A DNA stretch of 35,689 nt, taken from the NCBI GenBank assembly GCA_016718845.1, contig JADKCK010000044.1, positions 1 to 35,689 of the forward strand, read 5' to 3'. Source of the stretch: Sphingobacteriales bacterium (GTDB lineage: Bacteria; Bacteroidota; Bacteroidia; Chitinophagales; UBA2359). Positions 7,782-15,148 of this stretch are shown here, piece by piece. The position numbers and the translations under genes are program-made. The notes beneath the pieces were generated by a model. The model did no database searches, was not told the origin of the DNA, and saw only the letters and a program-made list of their open reading frames with translations. Every line of letters begins with the position of its first letter. Position 1 is the stretch's first letter.

Positions 7782-8546
7782 TCACAGCAACGTCTGAAAC
7801 TGTTTGTCTATCTCTTCGCTGCCATAATAAACCCGCTCTAAAAACAAACCCGCAGGCGGTGCTGTTAGCATACTTGTTTCGGTAGGTAATGTCACTAATT
7901 TACGCACTGCATCAAGCGACGTTTTTTCGCGCCCCACATCTACCAACATGCCCACCATCCGACGCTCCATTTTAGGATAAAAATAACGAGCCACCAAATG
8001 TACATATAACATACTGCCCACACTATGTACCTTGCACAGCAGCAACTCGGTATTGGCAGTGTGTTGCTCTTTATCTGCCACAAAACTCCTAAAATTATGT
8101 TGCCCAACCAACAAATTGGCAGCCTGTTGCATCAACTCCACATCTAATTCGTCTTTAATCCACCACATAAATTTTTTACCAAAAGCATGGCGACGCTTCG
8201 ATATTTGGTAAATATAGCTACGTGCCACTACATCGTGGGCAGCATGAAAAGGTTTAGGTGCTTCGTCCAATTGCAACACATTAATGTCGGGCGGTAAATT
8301 GTCGTTTAACTGCCGTAAAATAATATAGGGCGAAAAAATTGTTTTGACATCAATATGGGCAACCTGCCACAAAGCATGTACACCATAGTCGGTACGCTCG
8401 GCACCGTATATTTCAAACGGCTCGTCCAAAAAAACCTTTCGGCACGCACCAATTAGCTCGCCCATTATGCTGCGCTCGCTTTTGTGTACTTGCCAACCCT
8501 TGTACCGCTCGCCATCATACTCTAAAATAAGTTTAAAACGGGGCAT
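7782..8546 (-). CDS. truA: tRNA pseudouridine(38-40) synthase TruA-type
   Basis: Isomerises uridines in the tRNA anticodon stem-loop. The N-terminus FKLILEYDGERYKGWQVHKS is the typical TruA first strand and loop. The catalytic Asp53 is in YGAERTDYGVHALWQVAHI, where most family members have GAGRTDAGVHA; the Gly-to-Glu and Ala-to-Tyr changes mark a divergent branch. Downstream blocks FHAAHDVVARSYIYQI, LVGQHNFRSF and YFYPKMERRMVGMLVDVGREK also match. Length 254 is normal. It converges on galK, leaving 52 bases between stops. Its first part and its upstream region are duplicated just to the right (8811-9189). No TAnnTTTG element was found on its own strand. Confidence 0.93.
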   Translation of the reverse strand: MPRFKLILEYDGERYKGWQVHKSERSIMGELIGACRKVFLDEPFEIYGAERTDYGVHALWQVAHIDVKTIFSPYIILRQLNDNLPPDINVLQLDEAPKPFHAAHDVVARSYIYQISKRRHAFGKKFMWWIKDELDVELMQQAANLLVGQHNFRSFVADKEQHTANTELLLCKVHSVGSMLYVHLVARYFYPKMERRMVGMLVDVGREKTSLDAVRKLVTLPTETSMLTAPPAGLFLERVYYGSEEIDKQFQTLL

Positions 8547-8692
8547 ATTATTTATTTTTTTCTTTTTAATTATACTAAAAACTACAAAGAAGTGCTTGCT
8601 CTTTTGCTTAACCTCAAAGTAATATTACAAAAAAACTTTGAAAAAAAACGTTGCGACTATTTATCCCAACACTATTAGATTGCAGGGCTACT

Positions 8693-8717
8693 AAATCCTG
8701 TTAATCCTGAAATCCTG
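8693..8717. repeat. ATCCTG micro-repeat, copy 1
   Basis: Three near-tandem units AAATCCTG-TTAATCCTG-AAATCCTG. The same run is present at 9071-9095 in the duplicated segment. I recall similar ATCCTG runs as dispersed intergenic repeats in other Bacteroidota genomes; this cannot be checked here. Confidence 0.6.
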
Positions 8718-8793
8718 TCGGTTAATTTTTTTTGTATAAGCACACAACCGATTTTTGACAAAATTTGTAATTGTCAAGCCTGCAGGTTTGTTG

Positions 8794-8801
8794 TATCTTT
8801 G
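8794..8801 (+). promoter_or_regulatory. Promoter element TATCTTTG in repeat copy A
   Basis: TATCTTTGCAG with a TTG box 20 bases upstream (8771-8773), a good Bacteroidota promoter. In its present place it would transcribe across the antisense strand of the truA fragment and into copy B. It is the duplicate of the promoter at 9171. Confidence 0.6.
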
Positions 8802-8810
8802 CAGCGTAAT

Positions 8811-8923
8811 TCGGCACCGTATATTTCAAACGGCTCGCCCATTACACTGCGCTCGCTTTTATGCACTTGCCAACCTTTGTAGCGCTCGCCATCGTATTCT
8901 AAGATAAGTTTAAAACGGGGCAT
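8811..8923 (-). pseudogene. truA 5' fragment (pseudogene)
   Basis: From an ATG at 8923-8921 the minus strand reads MPRFKLILEYDGERYKGWQV, HKSERSVMGE, then PFEIYGAE, after which homology to truA ends at the duplication joint. Twelve codons between MGE and PFEIYGAE are missing in frame. The catalytic RTDYGVHA motif is absent, so the product cannot be active. Compared with intact truA there are about nine synonymous changes and one Ile-to-Val change in this short stretch. Confidence 0.9.
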
Positions 8924-9070
8924 ATTATTTATTTTTTTCTTTTTAATTATACTAAAAACTACCAAGAAGTGTTTACTCTTATTGCTTAACCTCAAAGTAA
9001 TATTACAAAAAAACTTTGAAAAAAAACGTTGCGACTATTTATCCCAACACTATTAGATTGCAGGGCTACT

Positions 9071-9095
9071 AAATCCTGTTAATCCTGAAATCCTG
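9071..9095. repeat. ATCCTG micro-repeat, copy 2
   Basis: Identical to 8693-8717, carried along by the tandem duplication. Confidence 0.6.
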
Positions 9096-9170
9096 TCGGT
9101 TAATTTTTTTGTGTAAGCACACAACCGATTTTTGACAAAATTTGTAATTGCTAACCCTAGCAGTTTGTTG

Positions 9171-9178
9171 TATCTTTG
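9171..9178 (+). promoter_or_regulatory. Promoter of the LolA-like gene (TTG-N20-TATCTTTG)
   Basis: TATCTTTGCAG at 9171 with a TTG box at 9148-9150, 20 bases upstream, fits the Bacteroidota -33/-7 consensus. Transcription would begin near 9185, leaving a leader of about 117 bases before the ATG at 9303. It is the most complete promoter seen in the window. Confidence 0.7.
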
Positions 9179-9302
9179 CAGCGTAATTCAGTTGCAACAA
9201 AATTACCCAAATTGCGGCACAAGATACCACTTTTTGCCCATTTTTATACCCTGTAGCACTCAAAAATCCACTTTTCATCACCTTACTAAAATGTAAATTT
9301 AT

Positions 9303-10013
9303 ATGCACATTTACAAATTTTCGCTTTATTTACTCACCTTAATCCTTTCTACCAACATGCTTGTAGCACAAACCGCCGACGAAATCATCAACAAAACCCT
9401 CGAAAATATGGGTGGCACAACCAAACTCAACGCCATAAAAACCATAACCCAAGAGGGTAAAGTTGACATGGGACAGGGCAGAGAAGCACCCATAAAAAGG
9501 TATATCATACCCAATAAAGCCCTCAGAAACGAGTTTTCGTTGCAAGGACAAACGATGGTAACTACCATTGAGGGCAACGCAGGCTGGGCAATACGCCCCT
9601 TTGGCGGCAACAAAAACGCCGAACCACTGCCCGAAGAAGACGTAAAAACGACCCAATTTGAATGGGACATAACAGGTGGCTTGCTCAATTATGCCCAAAA
9701 TGGTAGTACCGCCGAGTACCTTGGCACCGACGATTTTGAAGGAACAGACGTATATGTGGTGCGTTTAACCCTAAAAACAGGGCAAATAATCTATCATTAC
9801 ATAGATACAGAAACGTATCAAACCCTAAAAAAAGTGACCAAAGTAAAATTAGGCGATAAAGAACAACGAAACGAAGAAACCTACTCGAACTTTGAAAAAA
9901 CCGACTACGGAATTGTGGTGCCACACAGCATAGGCGAACAAGTAACTATCACCAAAACACTTATCAACCAGCCCATAGATGATAACTTGTTTAAAATGCC
10001 CGCAAAAAAATAA
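9303..10013 (+). CDS. Secreted LolA-like (outer-membrane lipoprotein-sorting type) protein
   Basis: 236 residues with a signal peptide of about 23 residues ending MLVAQ. The mature part starts TADEIINKTLENMGGTTKLN, the usual opening of the Bacteroidota LolA/outer-membrane lipoprotein-sorting fold, followed by alternating beta strands (TITQEGKVDMG, YVVRLTLKTGQIIYHYIDTET, YSNFEKTDYGIVVPHSIGEQ) and an end VTITKTLINQPIDDNLFKMP. This type binds lipid or lipoprotein acyl chains in the periplasm. It is not LolA itself, as it is longer and of a divergent branch. The next gene, 46 bases downstream on the same strand, codes for a large secreted propeller protein and is probably in the same transcript. 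Confidence 0.85.
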   Translation: MHIYKFSLYLLTLILSTNMLVAQTADEIINKTLENMGGTTKLNAIKTITQEGKVDMGQGREAPIKRYIIPNKALRNEFSLQGQTMVTTIEGNAGWAIRPFGGNKNAEPLPEEDVKTTQFEWDITGGLLNYAQNGSTAEYLGTDDFEGTDVYVVRLTLKTGQIIYHYIDTETYQTLKKVTKVKLGDKEQRNEETYSNFEKTDYGIVVPHSIGEQVTITKTLINQPIDDNLFKMPAKK

Positions 10014-10059
10014 GCACTCACTATTTACTTCATTAACCCAAAATTAAATACCTAAATTT

Positions 10060-13000
10060 ATGCAAAAAATACTCTTATTGATAATCATCTTTATGATAAA
10101 CAACATACCTTCCGAGGCTCAAAACAAAAAATCTACCGCTAATAATACGCCCTTAAAATCGGCTGCCCTAAGCAAAATAGCCGCACGACATATTGGACCC
10201 GCTGCCATGAGTGGACGTGTAACAGCCATTGCCGGCGTAAACAAAGACCCCCGTATTATGTATGTAGGTGCGGCAGGTGGTGGCGTGTGGAAAACCACCA
10301 CGGGCGGCTCGCGGTTTAAACCCGTTTTTGACAAATACTGCCAATCTATTGGCGATATTGCCATTGACCAACAAAACCCCGAAACCGTTTGGGTTGGCAC
10401 CGGCGAAAGCAATATGCGCAACACCACATCGGTTGGCACGGGTTTGTACAAAACCACCGACGGAGGCGAGTTTTGGACACGTGTGGGTTTAGAAAACACC
10501 GAACATATTGCCAAAATAGCCATTCATCCAACCAACTCAAATATAGTTTTGGTGGCAGCACCCGGACACCTATGGGACGCAAACGAAGAACGAGGCTTGT
10601 TTAAAACCACCGACGGCGGTAAAACATGGAAAAAAACACTGTACATAGACAAAAATACAGGTTGTGCCGATGTGCTCATTAACCCAAACAACCCCAATAT
10701 TGTGTATGCCACTACTTGGCAATTTAGACGCACACCGCACAGCTTCGACTCGGGCGGTAAAGCCAGTGCCTTGTACAAAAGCACCGACGGAGGCGATACT
10801 TGGAAAAAAATCACCAACGGCTTGCCCACAGGCGATTTAGGACGCATTGCCATTGCACTTGCACCATCGGCTCCCGACAATATGTTTGCCATTGTTGAGG
10901 CAAAAGAAACAGGCTTGTATATGTCTACCGATGGCGGCGAAACCTGGAAAGCACAAAGTGCCACCAGCAACGTTACCGCTCGTCCGTTTTATTTTAGCAC
11001 CTTAGTCGTCGACCCAACCGATGCTAAACGCGTTTATCGCCCAGCTCTTACTTTCTCTATCAGCACCGACGGCGGTTACTCGTTTGCCGAACCCGAATAC
11101 TTTGGCGGCGGCGTACACCCCGACCACCACGCCCTTTGGATTAACCCCCAAAACACCTCGCACCTATACCTAGGCACCGACGGCGGCGTGTATGTTAGCT
11201 TTGACAAAGGCAACAACTGGATACTGCTCAAAAACCTGCCCATATCGCAAGCCTACCACGTAGCAGTTGATAATCAACAACCATACCATGTGTATACTGG
11301 TTTCCAAGACAACGGCTCGTGGGCAGCCCCCTCGCGCAAGGCAGGCGGCATACGCAACGGCGACTGGAAAAGCCTAATGGGCGGCGATGGCTTTTGGGTG
11401 CAACCCGACCTATCGAACCCCGACATTGTATATGCCGAATATCAAGGCGGAAATATGTCGCGCATAAACCTAAAAACCAACGAACAACTCGACATCCAAC
11501 CATACCCAGCAGCAGGCGAAGCTAAATTGCGCTGGAACTGGAACACCCCCATTGTAAAAAGCCCAAGTAACAACAATATATTGTACACAGGCGCCCAGTA
11601 TTTGTATAAAACAGAAAACGGCGGCATTACATGGCAAAAAATATCGGGCGATTTAACAACCGATGACCATAAAAAACAAGACCAAGAAAACTCGGGCGGA
11701 TTGACCGAAGATAACACCTCGGCAGAGAACCATTGCACCATTTTTACCATCGCCGAATCGCCGCTTGATGCCAACCAAATTTGGGTAGGAACCGACGACG
11801 GCAACCTGCAACTAACCACAAACAGCGGTAAAACATGGACTAACCTTGCCGCCAACTACGCCAAATGTGGCATAGCCCCTGGCTCATGGGTAAGCAGCAT
11901 TGAGCCAAGTAGGTTTGATAAAAACACCGTTTATGCCACCTTCGATAACCATGCATACGGCGATTGCAAAACCTATGTAGCCAAATCGACAGACTTGGGC
12001 AAAACATGGACATTGTTTAGTAGCCCCGACTTTAAAAGCTTTGCACACAAAATAAAAGAAGACCTACAAAACAAAAACCTATTGTTTTTAGGTACCGAAA
12101 TGGGCTTATTTGTAAGCATTGATGGCGGCACAAATTGGACAGTAATGAAAGGCAACATACCCGAATATGCCATGGTGCGCGACATTACCATTCATCCACA
12201 AACCAACGACTTAGTAATAGCCACACACGGACGCGGTATTTTAATTGTTGATGATATTACGCCACTTCGCAAATTATCATCCGACATACTAAACGCCGAT
12301 GTAGCTTTTATCGAAACCTCGCCTACGCCCTCTACAAACGGACATTACGGCTGGTCGTGGGCAGATGCTGGCGAATTTGTGGGACGAAATCCCAACGAAA
12401 ACGCCCAAATTATGTACTACCTAAAAGAACGTGTAACAAAAGGCGATGTAAAAATTGAGATTTACGATACCCAAGGTAAATTTTTGTACGATATGCCCGG
12501 CACCAAACGCAAAGGTATTAATGTGGTTGATTGGAACATGCAAATGAAACCTCCTAAACCCGTAAAAGGTGGCTCGACACTAGATAATAGCGGTTTTTAT
12601 GCCCCCTTGCTGCCACCCGGTAAATACAAAATTAAGCTAAAACTAAACGGTAAAGAGTATGAGTCTTATCTTACCTTAATCAAAGACCCCCTATCGGCAC
12701 ATAACACCGCCGACCAACAATTGCAGCAAAAAACAGCCATGGACGCTTATAACACCACCGAAGATTTGGCTTTCTTGGCAGCTCAAATTGTGGATATGCG
12801 CGAAAAAATAGCACAAATTCAACCGCAAAACAACAACGAAGCATTGCAAAAACAACTACAAACCTACTCCGACAGCCTAAACAACTTGCGCAAAAACATT
12901 ATGGCTACCAAAGAGGGTACCAATGTGGGTTTCTCGAACGATGAAAAACTACGCGAAAACCTAAGCAAAATTTATGGCGCAGTAGTAAGCTACGAAGGTC

Positions 13001-13182
13001 GCCCAACCGACTCGCATATTGCCCGCCTAAACGGTTTACAAGTAGAGATAAAAGATGCCCAAAAACGCCTCGCCGACATCAACAACCAAAACCTACCTGC
13101 ATTAAACGAGGCACTTGCTAAACTTAACCTGCCACCATTAACTACTTTATCCAAAGAAGCATTTGATGCAATGAAAGATTAA
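10060..13182 (+). CDS. Large secreted VPS10/sortilin-type Asp-box beta-propeller protein
   Basis: 1040 residues with a signal peptide (about 1-21, ending SEAQ). About ten Asp-boxes of the form S/T-x-D-G-G-x-x-W are visible, such as YKTTDGGEFW, FKTTDGGKTW, YKSTDGGDTW, YMSTDGGETW, YKTENGGITW and VSIDGGTNW, spread from about residue 140 to 715, enough for two propellers. Databases usually name such proteins glycosyl hydrolase (BNR repeat) or sortilin-like; no sialidase catalytic Tyr-Glu or Arg triad is evident, so an enzymatic role is not supported. The region after about 800 has an Ig-like/FlgD-like segment (GDVKIEIYDTQGKFLYDMPG) and the last 150 residues are helical, coiled-coil prone. There is no T9SS sorting domain at the end. 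Location is likely periplasm or cell surface; substrate unknown. Confidence 0.9.
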   Translation: MQKILLLIIIFMINNIPSEAQNKKSTANNTPLKSAALSKIAARHIGPAAMSGRVTAIAGVNKDPRIMYVGAAGGGVWKTTTGGSRFKPVFDKYCQSIGDIAIDQQNPETVWVGTGESNMRNTTSVGTGLYKTTDGGEFWTRVGLENTEHIAKIAIHPTNSNIVLVAAPGHLWDANEERGLFKTTDGGKTWKKTLYIDKNTGCADVLINPNNPNIVYATTWQFRRTPHSFDSGGKASALYKSTDGGDTWKKITNGLPTGDLGRIAIALAPSAPDNMFAIVEAKETGLYMSTDGGETWKAQSATSNVTARPFYFSTLVVDPTDAKRVYRPALTFSISTDGGYSFAEPEYFGGGVHPDHHALWINPQNTSHLYLGTDGGVYVSFDKGNNWILLKNLPISQAYHVAVDNQQPYHVYTGFQDNGSWAAPSRKAGGIRNGDWKSLMGGDGFWVQPDLSNPDIVYAEYQGGNMSRINLKTNEQLDIQPYPAAGEAKLRWNWNTPIVKSPSNNNILYTGAQYLYKTENGGITWQKISGDLTTDDHKKQDQENSGGLTEDNTSAENHCTIFTIAESPLDANQIWVGTDDGNLQLTTNSGKTWTNLAANYAKCGIAPGSWVSSIEPSRFDKNTVYATFDNHAYGDCKTYVAKSTDLGKTWTLFSSPDFKSFAHKIKEDLQNKNLLFLGTEMGLFVSIDGGTNWTVMKGNIPEYAMVRDITIHPQTNDLVIATHGRGILIVDDITPLRKLSSDILNADVAFIETSPTPSTNGHYGWSWADAGEFVGRNPNENAQIMYYLKERVTKGDVKIEIYDTQGKFLYDMPGTKRKGINVVDWNMQMKPPKPVKGGSTLDNSGFYAPLLPPGKYKIKLKLNGKEYESYLTLIKDPLSAHNTADQQLQQKTAMDAYNTTEDLAFLAAQIVDMREKIAQIQPQNNNEALQKQLQTYSDSLNNLRKNIMATKEGTNVGFSNDEKLRENLSKIYGAVVSYEGRPTDSHIARLNGLQVEIKDAQKRLADINNQNLPALNEALAKLNLPPLTTLSKEAFDAMKD

Positions 13183-13221
13183 ATAGGGCTATAAAAATCC
13201 CGCTTAAAATTTGTAAATACC

Positions 13222-13264
13222 TGATGTTACGCACTACGCTAAAATAGCGCAGTGCGTAACATCA
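13222..13264. terminator. Long inverted repeat, possible terminator or palindromic element
   Basis: TGATGTTACGCACT (13222-13235) pairs perfectly with AGTGCGTAACATCA (13251-13264); inside, CGCT/AGCG pairs around AAAAT. The arm is GC-richer than the surroundings. A T-run (GTTTTTTTT) appears only about 15 bases later, so it may act as terminator for the propeller gene or be a small palindromic repeat. Confidence 0.6.
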
Positions 13265-13339
13265 AATTACCCTAATTCCGTTTTTTTTAGCAAAATAAAA
13301 CATCACTTTTTACATCATCTATAACTTACCATTAAAAAG

Positions 13340-13963
13340 TTGTATCGCCAAATAACCCCCAATGTGTTTGATTGTACTGTTTGCCCAACCCGCTGCGATG
13401 GCAAAAGCGTGGGGCAATACCATTTTGAGCGCGATGTGGCTTTTTCCGAAAACATCGAAAACGAAATAATTGCCGCCATCAACGCCCATTATCCACACCT
13501 AATAGCCACTAAAACAACCCGCGAAGGCTACCCCGATATTGAACTATGCCGACAAACAGCCCCCCAACAACCCGTTGCTTTTGTAGAAATAAAAGTGCAA
13601 ACGCGCACTTTTATGACCATTGAACGATACCTACCACAAAGCCAACTGCACCCCTCCGAAACACTTGCCCTTAACCTAAGCGATTTAGAGCGCTATTTTA
13701 CCATAAAAAATACCACACAAAAACCCCTATATATAGTGTGGTGTTTGATGAACCGCCCTTGTGTATTGGCAGGTAAAACGCGCCAATTTTATTACCAAGA
13801 AATTATCAAACTACAACAAATCTACCAAAAAGCAGGCAAAACCCGCCGATTTAGGCGCGAAACAGGCATTGGCGATGTGGTAAATGGCATACACAAAGGC
13901 GTAACCGTAAACTACCATTTTAGCCTAAACGAACTACAAGAAGGGTTGGCATTTTTAACCTAA
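13340..13963 (+). CDS. PD-(D/E)XK nuclease-like protein with N-terminal Cys motif
   Basis: 207 residues. The stretch GYPDIEL (63-69) followed after 14 residues by VEIKVQ (Glu83, Lys85) is the PD...ExK active-site pattern of the restriction-endonuclease fold, and an upstream acidic helix ENIENEIIAAI (38-48) takes the usual helix-1 place. Near the N-terminus three Cys in FDCTVCPTRCDG (12, 15, 19) suggest a small metal site. The frame starts at TTG 13340; no ATG lies between the upstream in-frame stop (13322) and the Cys motif, so a TTG (or GTG 13364) start is needed. No methylase or defence gene adjoins. The fold call rests on motif only; the biological role is unknown. Confidence 0.65.
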   Translation: MYRQITPNVFDCTVCPTRCDGKSVGQYHFERDVAFSENIENEIIAAINAHYPHLIATKTTREGYPDIELCRQTAPQQPVAFVEIKVQTRTFMTIERYLPQSQLHPSETLALNLSDLERYFTIKNTTQKPLYIVWCLMNRPCVLAGKTRQFYYQEIIKLQQIYQKAGKTRRFRRETGIGDVVNGIHKGVTVNYHFSLNELQEGLAFLT

Positions 13964-14041
13964 AAAAACAATCACTTATCACCCAAAAACTTCTCCAAAA
14001 AGATTTTTGTATAAAGTGATACACAGCACACAAAAAAGCGC

Positions 14042-14049
14042 TACCTTTG
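14042..14049 (+). promoter_or_regulatory. Promoter element (TACCTTTG) of the yceD-rpmF operon
   Basis: TACCTTTGCGCC is a full TAnnTTTG match. A transcript would begin near 14056. This lies downstream of the first possible start (TTG 14007) of the next reading frame, so translation must begin later. Confidence 0.65.
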
Positions 14050-14099
14050 CGCCGCTTTTTGCTCACTTGAAAAAAATAAAAATCGAAAGCCGTTTTACC

Positions 14100-14705
14100 T
14101 TGAAAAATAAACGCGAAAAAGAACGAGCACTTGCCCAATATGATATACCATTTTTCGGGCTTAAGAAAGGCTCGCATTACTTTACCTATAAAATAGATAG
14201 CGATTTTTTTGCCAGCTTTGAAGACTCACCCATCAAAAACGCCAACACCACCGTTGAGCTTGAGTTTCAAAAAAACAAAGATTCGCTGTTCGAACTTTTG
14301 TTTGACATTAGCGGAACCATCGAACTGCCCTGCGACCGCTGCTTGGCGATGCTCGACATACCCATTGATGCCTACGAAGAAGTACTAATGAAAATAGGCA
14401 ACGTACCCGAAAATGCCACCGACGATGAGCTAGACATCATCTACTTATCGCCCGATATGACACATTATAACGTAGCCCAACTTATCTACGAATTTATAGT
14501 GCTGTGCATACCCATAAAAACAGCTATCCCACTCGACCCCATGGGCAACCCATTATGCCCCCGAGATGCCAATGGCAATTTACCCTGCGACCAAAACGCA
14601 CTGCAAGCCATACAAAAAACCAACAAAGCCGCTTTTGAAAGCGAATTAACCGACCCAATAGACCCCCGATGGGCAGCACTGGGAAAACTAAAAGACGAAA
14701 ATTAA
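14100..14705 (+). CDS. yceD: YceD/DUF177 family protein, ribosome-assembly associated
   Basis: YceD-type proteins sit upstream of rpmF in most bacteria and are linked to 23S rRNA/ribosome assembly. The conserved core is seen: YDIPFFGLKKGSHYFTYKID near the N-terminus and IELPCDRCLAMLDIPID in the middle, with a second Cys pair in LCPRDANGNLPCDQ towards the C-terminus. The frame is open back to TTG 14007, but a promoter element lies at 14042-14049, inside that extension. I therefore prefer the TTG at 14100 (LKNKREKERALAQYD), giving 201 residues. No ATG is available before the conserved part. rpmF follows after 74 bases, most likely in the same transcript. Confidence 0.88.
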   Translation: MKNKREKERALAQYDIPFFGLKKGSHYFTYKIDSDFFASFEDSPIKNANTTVELEFQKNKDSLFELLFDISGTIELPCDRCLAMLDIPIDAYEEVLMKIGNVPENATDDELDIIYLSPDMTHYNVAQLIYEFIVLCIPIKTAIPLDPMGNPLCPRDANGNLPCDQNALQAIQKTNKAAFESELTDPIDPRWAALGKLKDEN

Positions 14706-14779
14706 CATAGGCAAAAATATCAGCAATACTAAACTGCTTTTATACAAAAAATCAATAACAAAAAATAAACCGCTAAACA

Positions 14780-14959
14780 ATGGCACATCCTAAGCGAAAA
14801 ATTTCGAGAACCCGCCGCGACAAACGCCGCACACACTATAAGCTAGAAACCCCACAATTTGGTACTTGTACCAATTGCGGAGCACCCGCTGCACCACACC
14901 ACGTTTGTGGTAGCTGTGGCTACTATCGCGGACAAGCAGTAATAGCAAAACAAGACTAA
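14780..14959 (+). CDS. rpmF: 50S ribosomal protein L32
   Basis: A 59-residue protein, MAHPKRKISRTRRDKRRTHY at the N-terminus, which is the classical L32 start. Two CxxC pairs (CTNCGAP and CGSCGYYRG) form the zinc site. The length is normal for the family. Its place straight after yceD is the universal arrangement. The basic N-terminal half and the zinc ribbon make the call certain. Confidence 0.98.
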   Translation: MAHPKRKISRTRRDKRRTHYKLETPQFGTCTNCGAPAAPHHVCGSCGYYRGQAVIAKQD

Positions 14960-15021
14960 TCCAAAACAACTAAACTTGGGCAACCAACATGTCCACCAAA
15001 GTTTTATAGTATTGGCTTATC

Positions 15022-15068
15022 CAAAATCTGCTTAACCAACCGACAGTTGAGCAGATTTTGCTTGTTTT
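15022..15068 (+). terminator. Intrinsic terminator after rpmF
   Basis: CAAAATCTGCTTAAC (15022-15036) pairs with GTTGAGCAGATTTTG (15046-15060), 15 bp with one G-U pair, a 9-base loop, then CTTGTTTTTA. It separates yceD-rpmF from fabH. Confidence 0.8.
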
Positions 15069-15148
15069 TAATGGCACCCTAACACTAGGTGTATCAAAAT
15101 GACCAATGACCAATTCCAAAGTTTGCGTCTAAATAAAAAGGTGCATCT

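Larger units (their letters stand above)
8398..8812. repeat. Tandem duplication, copy A (truA 5' end plus upstream region)
   Basis: This 415-base copy contains the first 149 bases of truA and all the sequence upstream of it to GCGTAATTC. It is directly followed by copy B (8811-9189). Within it the non-coding part from 8616 to 8730 is identical to copy B. It includes a forward promoter element at 8794-8801. Confidence 0.93.
8811..9189. repeat. Tandem duplication, copy B
   Basis: 379 bases matching copy A (8398-8812) minus a 36-base internal deletion between two GCTCG repeats. The offset is 377-378 bases. Differences in the coding part are almost all synonymous, while the central non-coding part is unchanged. 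Confidence 0.93.
8547..9302. other. Intergenic region filled by the tandem duplication
   Basis: 756 bases without an intact gene. It holds the upstream part of repeat copy A, all of copy B with its truA fragment, two forward promoter elements (8794 and 9171), two copies of an ATCCTG micro-repeat and about 110 bases of leader before the LolA-like gene. Confidence 0.8.

Noticed and set aside
10119..11855. Several long minus-strand and alternative frames inside the propeller gene
   Set aside because: They lie wholly within a gene with clear Asp-box repeats; the repeats themselves keep shadow frames open. No protein family is seen in them.
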